Assembly (NCBI RefSeq): GCF_004962245.1
Contig: NZ_SUHQ01000033.1
Location: 1-64,000, forward strand
Origin: Mesorhizobium sp.
GTDB lineage: Bacteria; Pseudomonadota; Alphaproteobacteria; Rhizobiales; Rhizobiaceae
Direction of reading: 5' to 3'
Length of the DNA: 64,000 nt
The notes beneath the pieces were generated by a model. That model made no database searches. It was given only the letters and a program-made list of their open reading frames with translations, and had not been told where the DNA came from. This document shows, piece by piece, positions 36,934 through 45,256 of the stretch. Both the position numbers and the translations under genes were made by a program. The first letter of the stretch is position 1, and every line of letters begins with the position of its first letter.

Positions 36934-38367
36934 TCACGCGACGGCAGCGGTGAAGCTGTTCCTCGCCAAAGAAAAATGTCCCAGGCGGCTTTCGATTGCA
37001 TAAGCCGCTGCAAGAACGGTCGTATCGGAATATCTCGCACCCACCAGTTGGAGCCCAACAGGGAGCTCTTGGTCATCCAGGCCAGAGGGCACGGATGCCG
37101 CTGGCTGCTGTGTCAGGTTAAAGGGATAAGTGAAGGGGGTCCAGTCCATCCACCCATTGAACTCGTCGGGTGCGTTTTGCCCGACCGGGAATGGCGGGAT
37201 AGGCACCGTGGGAGTGACCAGAAGATCATAGTCCTCGTGGAACTTCGCCATGAGGGCGGAAAGCTCAAACCGAACCGCCTCCGCCTCCTGAAGTTCCGCT
37301 AGAGTGATCGTCAGACCCCGTTCTGCTGCCTGCAGAAAGCCGCGGTCTAAGAGCTGCCTTTGCTTCTTGTCTATTCGCGACAGGATACGTGCGACACCGG
37401 CGAACCAAAATGTAACAAATGCCTCGACCGGGTTCGTGAACCCAGGATTCGTCTCGACCACCTCGGCTCCAAGATCCCGAAGTTGGTCAACCGCCTTATC
37501 GATAACTCTTTGAATGTCGTGCGCCACCTTCACATACCCAAGGTCTCGACTGTAGCCGATACGCAGACCCTTGAGAGTTTTTGCGGGATCGAGGTCGATT
37601 CCGGGATAAGCGGGTCCCGCATAACCATCGCGAGAGTCCTTCTGGGCGATGACGCTCATCATGAGGATCGCATCTGCAACCGTGCGGGTCATCGGCCCCA
37701 AATGAGACAGTGTGGTCATGGCGCTGGCGGGCCATTGCGGAACAAGACCGAAGGTCGGCTTGAAGCCGAAGGTTCCTGTGAAGCTCGCCGGTATCCGGAT
37801 TGATCCTCCACCGTCGCTACCCTGATGAAGAAAGCCAAGGTTGAGGGCCGCCGCGACTCCGGCGCCGCCCGACGACCCACCCGGTGTCAGGTCAGGGTTC
37901 CAAGGGTTGCGTGTGATGCCGTAGAGCGGGCTATCTGTAACACCTTTCCAGCCAAATTCTGGAGTGGTTGTCTTGCCTATAATAACTGCACCGGCCTCGC
38001 GAAGTCGCGCCGTAACGGGTGCGTCCGCTGTCCAAGGCCCGTTAACATCACTGGACAGTGACCCTCGCCTTGTGGGCAAACCCCGTGTCAAGGTGAGATC
38101 TTTGATGGTGGCCGGAATGCCATCCAGAACTCCGGCCGGCTCACCTTTCATCCATCGCCCCTCCGAAACCCGCGCAATAGACCTCGCGTTTTCGTGGTCG
38201 ACGACGCAGAATGCGTTCAGCGTCGGGTTGCTAGCATCTATACGGCTAAGACATTCATTGACGATTTCAACGGGCGAGACTTGCCGCCTTCGGTATAGTT
38301 CTAAGCACTCGCACGCCGTCAGGCCGTCAAGAGATGAAGGCACGGATAAACGACTCTTCATTTTCAC
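36934..38367 (-). CDS. amidase-signature hydrolase
   Basis: 477 residues. The Ser-cisSer-Lys triad of amidase-signature enzymes is visible: Lys in '[14 protein letters not shown]', cis-Ser in '[16 protein letters not shown]', nucleophile Ser in '[22 protein letters not shown]'. Such cytosolic enzymes hydrolyse amides to acid and ammonia. It is the first gene of the operon with the ABC importer, 33 bases before the binding protein. The start ATG 38367 is followed by another Met two codons later. A copy of the shared CAAA-N5-TTTG motif lies about 125 bases upstream. Confidence 0.88.
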   Translation of the reverse strand: MKMKSRLSVPSSLDGLTACECLELYRRRQVSPVEIVNECLSRIDASNPTLNAFCVVDHENARSIARVSEGRWMKGEPAGVLDGIPATIKDLTLTRGLPTRRGSLSSDVNGPWTADAPVTARLREAGAVIIGKTTTPEFGWKGVTDSPLYGITRNPWNPDLTPGGSSGGAGVAAALNLGFLHQGSDGGGSIRIPASFTGTFGFKPTFGLVPQWPASAMTTLSHLGPMTRTVADAILMMSVIAQKDSRDGYAGPAYPGIDLDPAKTLKGLRIGYSRDLGYVKVAHDIQRVIDKAVDQLRDLGAEVVETNPGFTNPVEAFVTFWFAGVARILSRIDKKQRQLLDRGFLQAAERGLTITLAELQEAEAVRFELSALMAKFHEDYDLLVTPTVPIPPFPVGQNAPDEFNGWMDWTPFTYPFNLTQQPAASVPSGLDDQELPVGLQLVGARYSDTTVLAAAYAIESRLGHFSLARNSFTAAVA

Positions 38368-38484
38368 AAGGTTCCGCTATATATTCTTCAGGATCACGGC
38401 GGTATCTATTGATATTCTGCGGCCATCTCGGCCTCAGTTGGCGCAGTTGCGTCTCTCTTTCATCGATCGTTAACGAGTCGACAG

Positions 38485-38530
38485 TGCGCGTCAAATTCAG
38501 TTTGCGTATCATTGTCATCTGGTAACGAGA
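38485..38530 (-). promoter_or_regulatory. shared motif upstream of amidase/ABC operon (copy 3 of 3)
   Basis: Minus-strand reading GATACGCAAACTGAATTTGA; palindrome core CAAA-N5-TTTG at 38492-38504. The same block occurs before the M20 gene (27871) and, slightly altered, upstream of the GNAT gene (30750). Similarity extends some 15 bases further upstream (AGATG-C-...-GATA). Confidence 0.5.
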
Positions 38531-38749
38531 TGGCTTGGAGCCGCGGAAACCGTGGCCAGCGACATCCCGTCAGCTTCCAGACAAGAATAGGGCCAGCTCG
38601 ACGAGAAGAAGACAGCTCGTCAAGCCGACCATGATCATCCGCGTGGCGGCCGGAGAGAGAAAATAATCCTGCCGTCGTATCGACGGACAAAGCTGCGACC
38701 GTTCCGTGATTTTCCTGACTGCGGCACTTCACCTTTCATGGTGTTCCCA
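38519..38749. other. intergenic
   Basis: Region between the amidase promoter and the end of ATP-grasp copy 2. It contains a short minus-strand ORF without recognisable features. No gene called. Confidence 0.35.
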
Positions 38750-40030
38750 CTATGGCATCTTCCTTAAGGCGGTAGGTGAGGCCGCGGATTGCTCCTCTTC
38801 GCCAAGGGTCCGCAATGGTGTGATCGACCAATTGATTAAGTCGACGGCACGTTGAAGGATCGTTTCCGTCTGAGCAAGGCTGGGTGAAGCGGCCAGGATA
38901 TGTCCAATGCAGTCTCGATAATCGCCTTTCCTGACGATCGGCGTCTTGGATTCAACATACAATCTGGCCTCGACGACACCTGGTACAGCAGCGGCTCGAT
39001 TGTCGCCCTCGATGCAATCGAGGATGCCATCGCGATCAGGAACTAGGAACCGCGCGGCCGCAGTTTGCGAATGTCTTCTGCGTAAATCCCATTCCTCGCC
39101 GGTGGCAAGTTTGATGTGCTCGGTGATGAGGTCAATTCCGAAAGCCAGATGAACCAGTTGAGGCTCAAGCGCGCCAGCAAGACGCGGATTGACTTCGATG
39201 ACGACGGGGCCACGTTTCGTCCACCGGAATTCTATGTTCGTTGGGCCCCAGCCTAGACCGAGCGCTCGCAAACAACTCAGCGAAACGTCGGTGATATGTT
39301 TGTGCTCGTCATCCCTCAGCGGGGCTGGAAAGGTCGTATTACGGAAGACGAAATGCGGTGGGGCGCCGAAATCAGCGGCGACAATTCCAATGACCTCATC
39401 TCCCATTATCTCAACGCTATAAAAGGGCCCTTGTGCGAATTCTTCGACTAATATCCTCGGCGAAGATCGCCAAATGTGCTTCCCGCCCAACAGATAGTTC
39501 GTGTGTTCGGCTATTTCATCCGCGTTGCAGCACAATCGGACGCCGCTGCTACCGCTGCCTACAATTGGCTTGACAATCACCGGCAGCCCGATCTCCGCGG
39601 CACAGCCATCGACGTCCGTCGCGTTCACTGCCAAGCGACAGGCAGGTGTTGGGACGCCAGCCTGGGCGAGGAGCTGACGTTGAACGAATTTGTCGCAACA
39701 TCGTTCAATGGACACGGGGTTCGGTCCCGGTAGATCGAAATGCCGACACAGTCTTACAACTGTAGCATAGATCGATTCGTCGAAGTCGCTAAAGCCAGTA
39801 ATACCTGCAATGTGATAGTTCCCACGTAGCCCCAAACATTCGCGGATCAGCGCATCAAAATCGTCAGTATCGACACGGATTGCCTCAACCTGTTCCGCCG
39901 CAAGGTAGTCGTAGCAAGCTGGATCAGCCGCTAGGGCAATTGGATGAAGTCCAAGACGCTTGGCCGCTTGTACGTATAGCAGACCACTAGTCCTGTGACC
40001 TTCAACCAGGATGAGCGCTTGTCTTGCCAT
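38750..40030 (-). CDS. ATP-grasp ligase, copy 2
   Basis: 426 residues from ATG 40030 ('MARQALILVEGHRTSGLLYVQAAKRLGLHPIALAAD'); the track's start 14 codons earlier is not supported by the paralogue. ATP-grasp motifs are 'CCDKFVQRQLLAQAGVPTPAC', 'LPVIVKPIVGSGSSGVRL' and 'GPVVIEVNPRLAGALEPQLVHLAFGID'. It is closely related to 9895-11118 throughout, with a C-terminal extension of about 18 residues. The ~110 bases before the start are also alike (both contain GGTCAGG-ACGGC and GCAACGGAG). Reaction: ATP-dependent carboxylate-amine ligation, substrates unknown. Confidence 0.8.
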   Translation of the reverse strand: MARQALILVEGHRTSGLLYVQAAKRLGLHPIALAADPACYDYLAAEQVEAIRVDTDDFDALIRECLGLRGNYHIAGITGFSDFDESIYATVVRLCRHFDLPGPNPVSIERCCDKFVQRQLLAQAGVPTPACRLAVNATDVDGCAAEIGLPVIVKPIVGSGSSGVRLCCNADEIAEHTNYLLGGKHIWRSSPRILVEEFAQGPFYSVEIMGDEVIGIVAADFGAPPHFVFRNTTFPAPLRDDEHKHITDVSLSCLRALGLGWGPTNIEFRWTKRGPVVIEVNPRLAGALEPQLVHLAFGIDLITEHIKLATGEEWDLRRRHSQTAAARFLVPDRDGILDCIEGDNRAAAVPGVVEARLYVESKTPIVRKGDYRDCIGHILAASPSLAQTETILQRAVDLINWSITPLRTLGEEEQSAASPTALRKMP

Positions 40031-40449
40031 TGGAATTGTCCTCCGTTGCGTTCTGAGTGGCGGCCTGGGCACGAACCGGCATCATTTCTTTGGCCGTTCC
40101 TGACCTTAGACTCTGTGGTGATCTTACAGTGCCTACGATTTGCAATCATGAAAGTTCAATGAATTTAGTTGGAAATTCTATTGCTTTACCGGCCGCATCG
40201 CATGGAGCGCCCCAACTTATTTCGACGCTTTACCACGTTAGCTTCAATAGGTGGGGATCGCATCAGTGCAATGTCTCTCGCGTCAATTTGAATTTTCGAG
40301 CTAAAGCTGCAAATTCGCGGAGGCGATCATCGCGGCTGGGCAATGTTGAACACGTGATACCATTGCTAGGTCGCGATCATGACCGAGACCGCCAGCTCTG
40401 TTGTCAAAGACATTCTGCTGTCGCAGCCTTACGAACTGCGAGGTGATTC

Positions 40450-41055
40450 CCACCGTGCTGCAGAAAGTGTTCGAGGCCGAGATGGAATAAGGCGCTGTCG
40501 CGCCTCGAAAGGCGAGCGCACGGCCGAGCGCATCAGCTACGCTTGGGTCGATGTTGCCTCACGCCGATTATCGGGTGGGCGAGTTGGAGCTCAGGGATGC
40601 TTCAGGACCAGCACGAGCGCTTCTCCACAGACCTCTTCGGGCGCTTTGGGCGGGCCTTGTGGCGACCTTGGCGGAGATGATGTGCAGGCTTATCTACCCG
40701 CAGGTCAAGGCAATCACTCGAGGGGCTGTGCGGCCACGCCTCCTTTGCGTCTGCCATTTCGGCCATCTAACAACCGGCTCACCAGAGCCTGAAGGGCTTT
40801 GCCTGGAGGCCGCTGCATGAGCTCTTTCCTCATGTCATCCTCGACGCCTGCTACGAGAAGCCGGCGCAGTGCTAATCGCGGTCGGTATCAACTGGAGCGG
40901 CCGGCGCCAGATCTTAGCCGTCGAGATGGCGCGCGGCGAGAGCCGCTCAGCCTGGAAGGAGCTCCTCGTGGCGCTGAAAGGGAAAGCGCGGACGACATCG
41001 ATAAGCGCTGGCCAGCTCATATACAATTTCCCCCGGCCCGGTTCGGCCAAGTGAC
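40450..41055 (+). pseudogene. IS256-family transposase fragment
   Basis: Frames shift repeatedly but the pieces follow IS256 order: 'VFEAEME', 'SKGERTAERISY', 'RVGELELR', 'ALVATLAEMM', 'KAIT.GLCGH', 'ASAISAI', 'ELFPHVILDACYEK', 'VLIAVGINWSGRRQILAVEMARGESRSAWKELLVALKGK'. It is truncated after the second catalytic region. The ORF-track entries here are fragments of this relic. Confidence 0.75.
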
Positions 41056-41278
41056 AAGCACGAGAGGTGAACGCGCCGCCACGCAGCCTTATATTGTGGG
41101 TGCAGATCACACCAACGGGCATCCAGCAGCCGCAAACCTACCAACCAAGGTAGGTGCGTGTATTCGTGCTGATTGGTAAATGAAGCACGCGGATCCGTAG
41201 GTCAAATCAAGATTGGTATCGCCACGCTCCTGACTCACATGGATCGCGACACAGTCCGGCCAGATTGGGAAAATACCG

Positions 41279-41830
41279 ATGATCACATATCATACCGAAC
41301 GTTTGATCCTCACCTCCGCCCGACCCGAACACGAGGCGGAATTGTTCAAGCTTCACAACGATCCGCTGGTTCAGACGACGATCTACAGGAATGTGCCGCA
41401 GACCACGGAGGATGTGCGTAAGAGGCTCGTTTGGTTATTGTCTCAGTGGCGCAAGAACGGCTTCGGTGATTGGATGGTCTACGAAAAGGTCAATCATGAT
41501 CCGATTTTTATTGGGCGCTGTGGTTTGCGCGACTACGAGGACACCAATAATCTCGAATTTGCGTTTGCATTTTTGCAAGATAGGGTAGGACGAGGTTTGG
41601 GGCCGGAGGCCGCACGCTTCACAATCACGCATGCCTTACAAAATTCGACCAATGAAAAGGTTATCGCCTTCATCGAACATGGCAATACGCGGTCAGAGAA
41701 GGCGATAACGAAGCTTGGTATGCGCTATGTTGATGACAGATTATACGATGGAAAACTGTGTCAATACTATGAAATGACTCGAGATGACTATCTACTCAGA
41801 GGCCATTTTTGCTCTGGACTCCCAAGATGA
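41279..41830 (+). CDS. GNAT-family N-acetyltransferase (RimJ/RimL-like)
   Basis: 183 residues. The start 'MITYHTERLILTSARPEHEAELFKLHNDPLVQ' is typical of the RimJ/RimL branch. The acetyl-CoA binding segment is 'LEFAFAFLQDRVGRGLGPEAARFTITHALQN' followed by 'VIAFIEHGNTRSEKAITKLGMRYVDD'. The family acetylates amino groups of small molecules or protein N-termini. It is intact and flanked by IS relics. It may belong with the nearby ATP-grasp and decarboxylase genes, but only proximity supports that. Confidence 0.85.
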   Translation: MITYHTERLILTSARPEHEAELFKLHNDPLVQTTIYRNVPQTTEDVRKRLVWLLSQWRKNGFGDWMVYEKVNHDPIFIGRCGLRDYEDTNNLEFAFAFLQDRVGRGLGPEAARFTITHALQNSTNEKVIAFIEHGNTRSEKAITKLGMRYVDDRLYDGKLCQYYEMTRDDYLLRGHFCSGLPR

Positions 41831-41939
41831 AGGATCGCCGGCTTGCGACGTGTTTCCAAACGGTGGTCGAAGCGTTTGGAGAATTTCGTGTGGATGCTGG
41901 CCACCGGTCGCAATCAATAGCCGCGATCACCTGCGTTGC

Positions 41940-42060
41940 AAGCAGAAGGGACCTGAGCGACGCGGAGTGAGAACTCTTCCTCGCCTACATGCCGCTGCCG
42001 GCCGGTACAGGTCGGCCGCGCAGCGCATCGAGACGACCAACGTCACGTTGGCTTGACGCG
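41940..42060 (+). pseudogene. IS5-family transposase N-terminal fragment
   Basis: 'SRRDLSDAE*ELFLAYMPLPAGTGRPRS' corresponds to the 'LSDAEWALIEPLLP...GRPR' opening of IS5-type transposases. An in-frame stop replaces the Trp. Confidence 0.55.
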
Positions 42061-42089
42061 CCAGCCTTGATAGCGAGTTGCCGCCGCCA

Positions 42090-42330
42090 TCGCCGGCCGG
42101 ACCCAGAAGTAATCCTGTCTTTTAGTCAACATGTGCCAGATTAGCATGGGCTTGGGCGCTTTGTCGCCAAGGCGGCCTTGATTAGAATGGCGCGGCCATG
42201 GGAGCGCCATACTTTGCTGATCCCCTCATATTGCACGATGCCTAGCCCGCATTTGAGCACGAGCGGATAGAGGCCAAAGTAGCTCGCCAGCTGCAACGGC
42301 TCGCTAGACGGCGGTCGTCGCCGACAGCGG
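42090..42330 (-). pseudogene. IS110-family transposase C-terminal fragment
   Basis: Minus strand: 'LQLASYFGLYPLVLKCGLGIVQYEGISKVWRSHGRAILIKAA', matching the 'aayLGL.P...SG....gisKrG....R..L..aA' block of IS110 transposases. Only this block is left. Confidence 0.5.
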
Positions 42331-42555
42331 CCATGATGCCGGTGGCGACAAATGCGTTATCGGGACCTGGTCATCATCAGTCGCTTCCCGGGCGATTTCG
42401 CGATCAGATCGTTCTTAACGCGAGCTATCCTTCTTCAACTCTTCAACTGCATCGGATGGGCGACAATCACCCGGTCGACACCGGCCACAGCACGGGCGCA
42501 CCGCTAGCTAGCGTCCTCGATAGCCTCGACAACAACGTTATCCCGTCCGTGGTTT

Positions 42556-42571
42556 TGTCGGGTTCGCGACA
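42556..42571 (+). promoter_or_regulatory. candidate NifA upstream activator sequence
   Basis: TGT-CGGGTTCGCG-ACA fits the NifA binding consensus TGT-N10-ACA exactly. It lies 86 bases upstream of a GG-N10-GC sigma-54 promoter, the normal distance. Confidence 0.6.
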
Positions 42572-42656
42572 CTCTCGAACCAAATTTGCGGTTTTGTCTC
42601 GGGTTAAATAGCTGAAATGTGATCAGAAAATTCTGCCAATGCCCGATCAGCCAAAT

Positions 42657-42671
42657 TGGCATAAGATTTGC
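42657..42671 (+). promoter_or_regulatory. candidate sigma-54 (RpoN) promoter
   Basis: TGGCATAAGATTTGC matches TGGCAY-N5-TTGC with the invariant GG and GC exactly ten bases apart. With the NifA site upstream, transcription under microaerobic or symbiotic conditions is likely. The message would run through a small ORF (42726) into the PanD-like gene (42971). Confidence 0.65.
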
Positions 42672-42725
42672 CCGACTTGTTACGAAGGCTGCGGAGGTTG
42701 CCGACTGGGTGTTCATGTCGTGTAG

Positions 42726-42899
42726 ATGAATGGAGTGGAGGAATATGTCAGGTCAGCGTTGGATCTTATTCTGGGGACAAATGGCAACTGCAGACGGCAA
42801 TGTCTCCGCCTCCTGATGGGGCAACCTCCTCATACGGGCTATGACCACGATCTCCATCGTGGCTGCCGATATGCCACTCTATCGCGGCACATCGACTAA
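42726..42899 (+). CDS. possible small protein downstream of the sigma-54 promoter
   Basis: 57 codons, too short for the ORF track: 'MNGVEEYVRSALDLILGTNG...' to 'LSRHID'. It starts 55 bases after the -12 element. An alternative 23-codon ORF in another frame starts at ATG 42745 behind GGAGTGGAGG, a strong ribosome site ('MSGQRWILFWGQMATADGNV...'). I cannot tell which, if either, is translated. No family recognised. The region may also just be a 5' leader of the PanD-like gene. Confidence 0.3.
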   Translation: MNGVEEYVRSALDLILGTNGNCRRQCLRLLMGQPPHTGYDHDLHRGCRYATLSRHID

Positions 42900-42970
42900 T
42901 CCCCTGCCCCTCGACTAAGACACTCCGGTCGCTCGTCGCCAGTGTCCACAACCGAAAAGGAAACCAGTAG

Positions 42971-43399
42971 ATGAGAAAAGTCGTTGCTGCCAAGCTTCAT
43001 GGCATCATCATAACCGACGCAGACCTGAACTACCACGGTTCAATAACTCTGGATCCCGATCATTGCGACGAAGCGGGTATCCTTCCGATGGAATTCGTTG
43101 ATATCTGGAACAAGGCTTCAGGCGCGCGCATCAGCACGTACGTAATTTACGGTGAGAGGGGTTCGCGTTGCTGCGTGCTGAACGGAGCCGCCGCTCGCAC
43201 GTGCCAGATCGGAGATGAGATAATTGTTTGCTCCTCCACATATGTTGAGGAGCATCGAATCGCAGAGATCAAACCGCGAGTGCTGACGTTCAACCGAGAC
43301 AATTCTGTACGCGACCGCATGTTTTACGATGGCGGGACGAAGGAGGATGGTACAATGACGTTCACGGTTCGCGAAGGCTCGCCTGGCGACGTCTTCTAA
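42971..43399 (+). CDS. aspartate 1-decarboxylase-like (PanD family)
   Basis: 142 residues, slightly longer than E. coli PanD (126). PanD cleaves itself at a Gly-Ser bond to make a pyruvoyl group and then decarboxylates L-aspartate to beta-alanine. The self-cleavage site is 'ADLNYHGSITLD' (Gly23-Ser24). Other active-site residues line up: Lys8 in 'AAKLHGIIIT', Tyr21, 'GARISTYVIYGERGS' and 'VLNGAAARTCQIGDEIIV'. It is probably active. A NifA/sigma-54 type promoter lies 300 bases upstream, so expression is likely symbiotic. That suggests beta-alanine for a special product rather than housekeeping pantothenate. A good AAAGGA ribosome site precedes ATG 42971. Confidence 0.87.
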   Translation: MRKVVAAKLHGIIITDADLNYHGSITLDPDHCDEAGILPMEFVDIWNKASGARISTYVIYGERGSRCCVLNGAAARTCQIGDEIIVCSSTYVEEHRIAEIKPRVLTFNRDNSVRDRMFYDGGTKEDGTMTFTVREGSPGDVF

Positions 43400-43408
43400 A
43401 TCTCCGGT

Positions 43409-43437
43409 CCTGCCGCTTGCCGTGACGGCAGGCAAGA
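43409..43437 (+). terminator. possible hairpin terminator after the PanD-like gene
   Basis: CCTGCCGCTTGCCGTGACGG followed by CAGGCAAG, which can fold as CTTGCC/GGCAAG or CTGCCG/CGGCAG within 10-35 bases of the stop codon. There is no T-run, so rho-independent function is doubtful. Confidence 0.3.
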
Positions 43438-43499
43438 CGCAGTGGTTACATCCATCAGACGAGATCAGCCGGGAGATTTCATATCGGCAAGCAATCTTG

Positions 43500-43950
43500 A
43501 ACGTTTCAACGTACCGCATCTAACGCTTGATGGCCGGTGTTACGCGGCGTTCTGCAGCGCCGTGTGGCTTGGTGGTGCCTGATGCGAGAGGACGCGTCTT
43601 TTTTCGGATCCGATGATCCGTTGCATGCCCAGGATAGCCGTTGCCCTGGATATGGCCGTCGAGTTCCGCAGGAGCGCCGTGGCGTGCGGGGGAACTGATG
43701 GCGCTGCCTGTGCTCCAAATTGATCGAGGCCTAATCCAAGCAGAGGGGCCAGCGGATGATGGCTCGAGCACCGCCCTGATCCTGCTGGAGTTGTCCCGGA
43801 TGGTGCGTCCCAGCTAGGTCCTGGGTCTGCGCAGGCGACGAAGACCGACTGTCGAGCCGGTAATCGGCCAAATCAAGCGAATAGAATGGGTCGCAACTAC
43901 CTCGTCGGCCGTGAACTATCCGCAAATCGTTGATCTGGCATCCTGGTTAG
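43500..43950 (+). pseudogene. transposase relic (IS1182/IS5-like tail)
   Basis: The plus-strand piece 'RRRRPTVEPVIGQIKRIEW' resembles the 'RR(K/R)..VEPVFGQIK..RGF' segment near the C-terminus of IS1182-type transposases. The rest is unreadable. Low certainty. Confidence 0.35.
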
Positions 43951-44059
43951 GGCGGACGTCGGCTTTGGAATTGCAGGATTTGCGGTGTTTGGGCACTGTT
44001 TTCTTGCAATTCGATTTCGATTGATCGGGATAGGGGGACGCCTCGCAGCGCCGCCCCTC

Positions 44060-44330
44060 CCACACCACCGCCGAGCGACTCGAAGTGGTGGTTGCGCAGG
44101 CCTGTTGGACCGCCGGGTGTACTGAGATGCGCCAGAATCCCGTCGGTGAACCGGCAGCAACCGCGGCCCGGACTTTGGCACGCCATGACGGCGCAGCTCC
44201 TTGTAGCGGTTATGCCCGTTCCCCCATTGCCGCCAAAGATACATGCGTAATCTTTGGCGGGTCCATGCTTTGGCGCGGAACAGACCCTGTTCTCCCGCGT
44301 CGCGCCATTCGCGTGATCTGAGTTCCAAAT
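44060..44330 (-). pseudogene. group II intron reverse transcriptase/maturase, C-terminal fragment
   Basis: Minus strand 'AWTRQRLRMYLWRQWGNGHNRYKELRRHGVPK' followed, after a shift, by 'LRNHHFESLG' is the end of a bacterial group II intron-encoded protein. RT motifs and intron RNA domains are absent, so it is a relic downstream of the oxygenase gene. Confidence 0.65.
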
Positions 44331-44419
44331 GTCCGAATCCAGCGATTTCTGCAGAATATCAGCAGCTTCCGAATTCTTCGCGGTTGACGGAAGCCGATCA
44401 GTCGCTGCGACATCCAACT

Positions 44420-45256
44420 TTAGGTCCACCAGAGAACAAGATCAGGCCGGGCAAATCCGAAAAAGCAATTCAGCACCAGGCGACGCTTTCCGTCTGATTG
44501 ACCGGTAACCCCGTGAACGAAGCCGCCATCGATTAGGGCGATATCCCCGGCCTTGAGCTGGAACTCGCGGCAAGGGAAGGCCTCAAGATAGGCTGCCGAA
44601 TAGGGATATCCAGTGGTCTCCACACCCTGCGACTTTCGGTCCGCAACTGTCGGCTTATGGCTCCAGAGCCTCAGATTGCCCCCGTTCTCGGACATGCTGG
44701 GATAGAGGTTGAGCGCTGCGACCGTATTGTGCGCCACCGCAGAAAGCTCGTAATCATCGCCAGCACGTAAGACTTGAGCGACATCGTCGTGGGGATCCAA
44801 GGAAAACGTGCCACTGCCTGACCAACTGAGAGCGCGACAGACGTTGGCCTGACCGCGTTCCGAACGGGCGAGCCGCAATTCAATGCCCTGGTTGTGAAGC
44901 TCTCGCTTCAACGCGCCGAATATTGCTCGGACCGGGTCAACCAAATTCTTAAAAAGGGCCTCGACGTAAGGTCGCGCAGCTTCCGCATCTGCGAAATAGG
45001 TGGCTGCATCCTTCCTGTAGTGAGATGCGCCGACATATTGTCCGGGCACACCATCTCTACGCTCTCTGAGACCGGAGCTTCCAATAAAGTTCGTGGTGAT
45101 CTCCTCGGCTACTTCGGTGCTGAAAGCTTGCTTGACGTGCAGTGCGGTGAGCTCACCTTTCAGGACCGAGATGATCTCCGCCGTGTTGATCGACCCGGTC
45201 CGTTCTTTGATTGAAACCGGGGAGATGGCTGGCACCTGAGTTATCTGCTTAGGCAT
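44420..45256 (-). CDS. 2-oxoglutarate/Fe(II)-dependent oxygenase
   Basis: 278 residues from ATG 45256, which overlaps the aminotransferase stop by eight bases (ATGCCTAA), so translation is coupled; the track's longer start is not needed. The iron-binding facial triad is visible as HxD in 'FSLDPHDDVAQVL' and the distal His in 'IDGGFVHGVTGQSDGKRRLVLNCFF', where the Arg would bind 2-oxoglutarate. Such enzymes hydroxylate free or carrier-bound amino acids and related compounds. Coupling to an EctB-like aminotransferase recalls EctD, but the fold details differ from ectoine hydroxylase and no ectA/ectC is present. Product unknown. Confidence 0.78.
   Translation of the reverse strand: MPKQITQVPAISPVSIKERTGSINTAEIISVLKGELTALHVKQAFSTEVAEEITTNFIGSSGLRERRDGVPGQYVGASHYRKDAATYFADAEAARPYVEALFKNLVDPVRAIFGALKRELHNQGIELRLARSERGQANVCRALSWSGSGTFSLDPHDDVAQVLRAGDDYELSAVAHNTVAALNLYPSMSENGGNLRLWSHKPTVADRKSQGVETTGYPYSAAYLEAFPCREFQLKAGDIALIDGGFVHGVTGQSDGKRRLVLNCFFGFARPDLVLWWT

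Noticed and set aside
40031-40150. NifA-type site upstream of ATP-grasp copy 2
   Set aside because: The TGT...ACA spacing is nine, not ten, and there is no sigma-54 promoter.
40379-40792. 137-codon ORF as a gene
   Set aside because: Its sequence is out-of-frame IS256 debris.
42841-42918. 25-codon ORF 'MTTISIVAADMPLYRG...'
   Set aside because: No ribosome site, and it overlaps the slightly better 57-codon frame.
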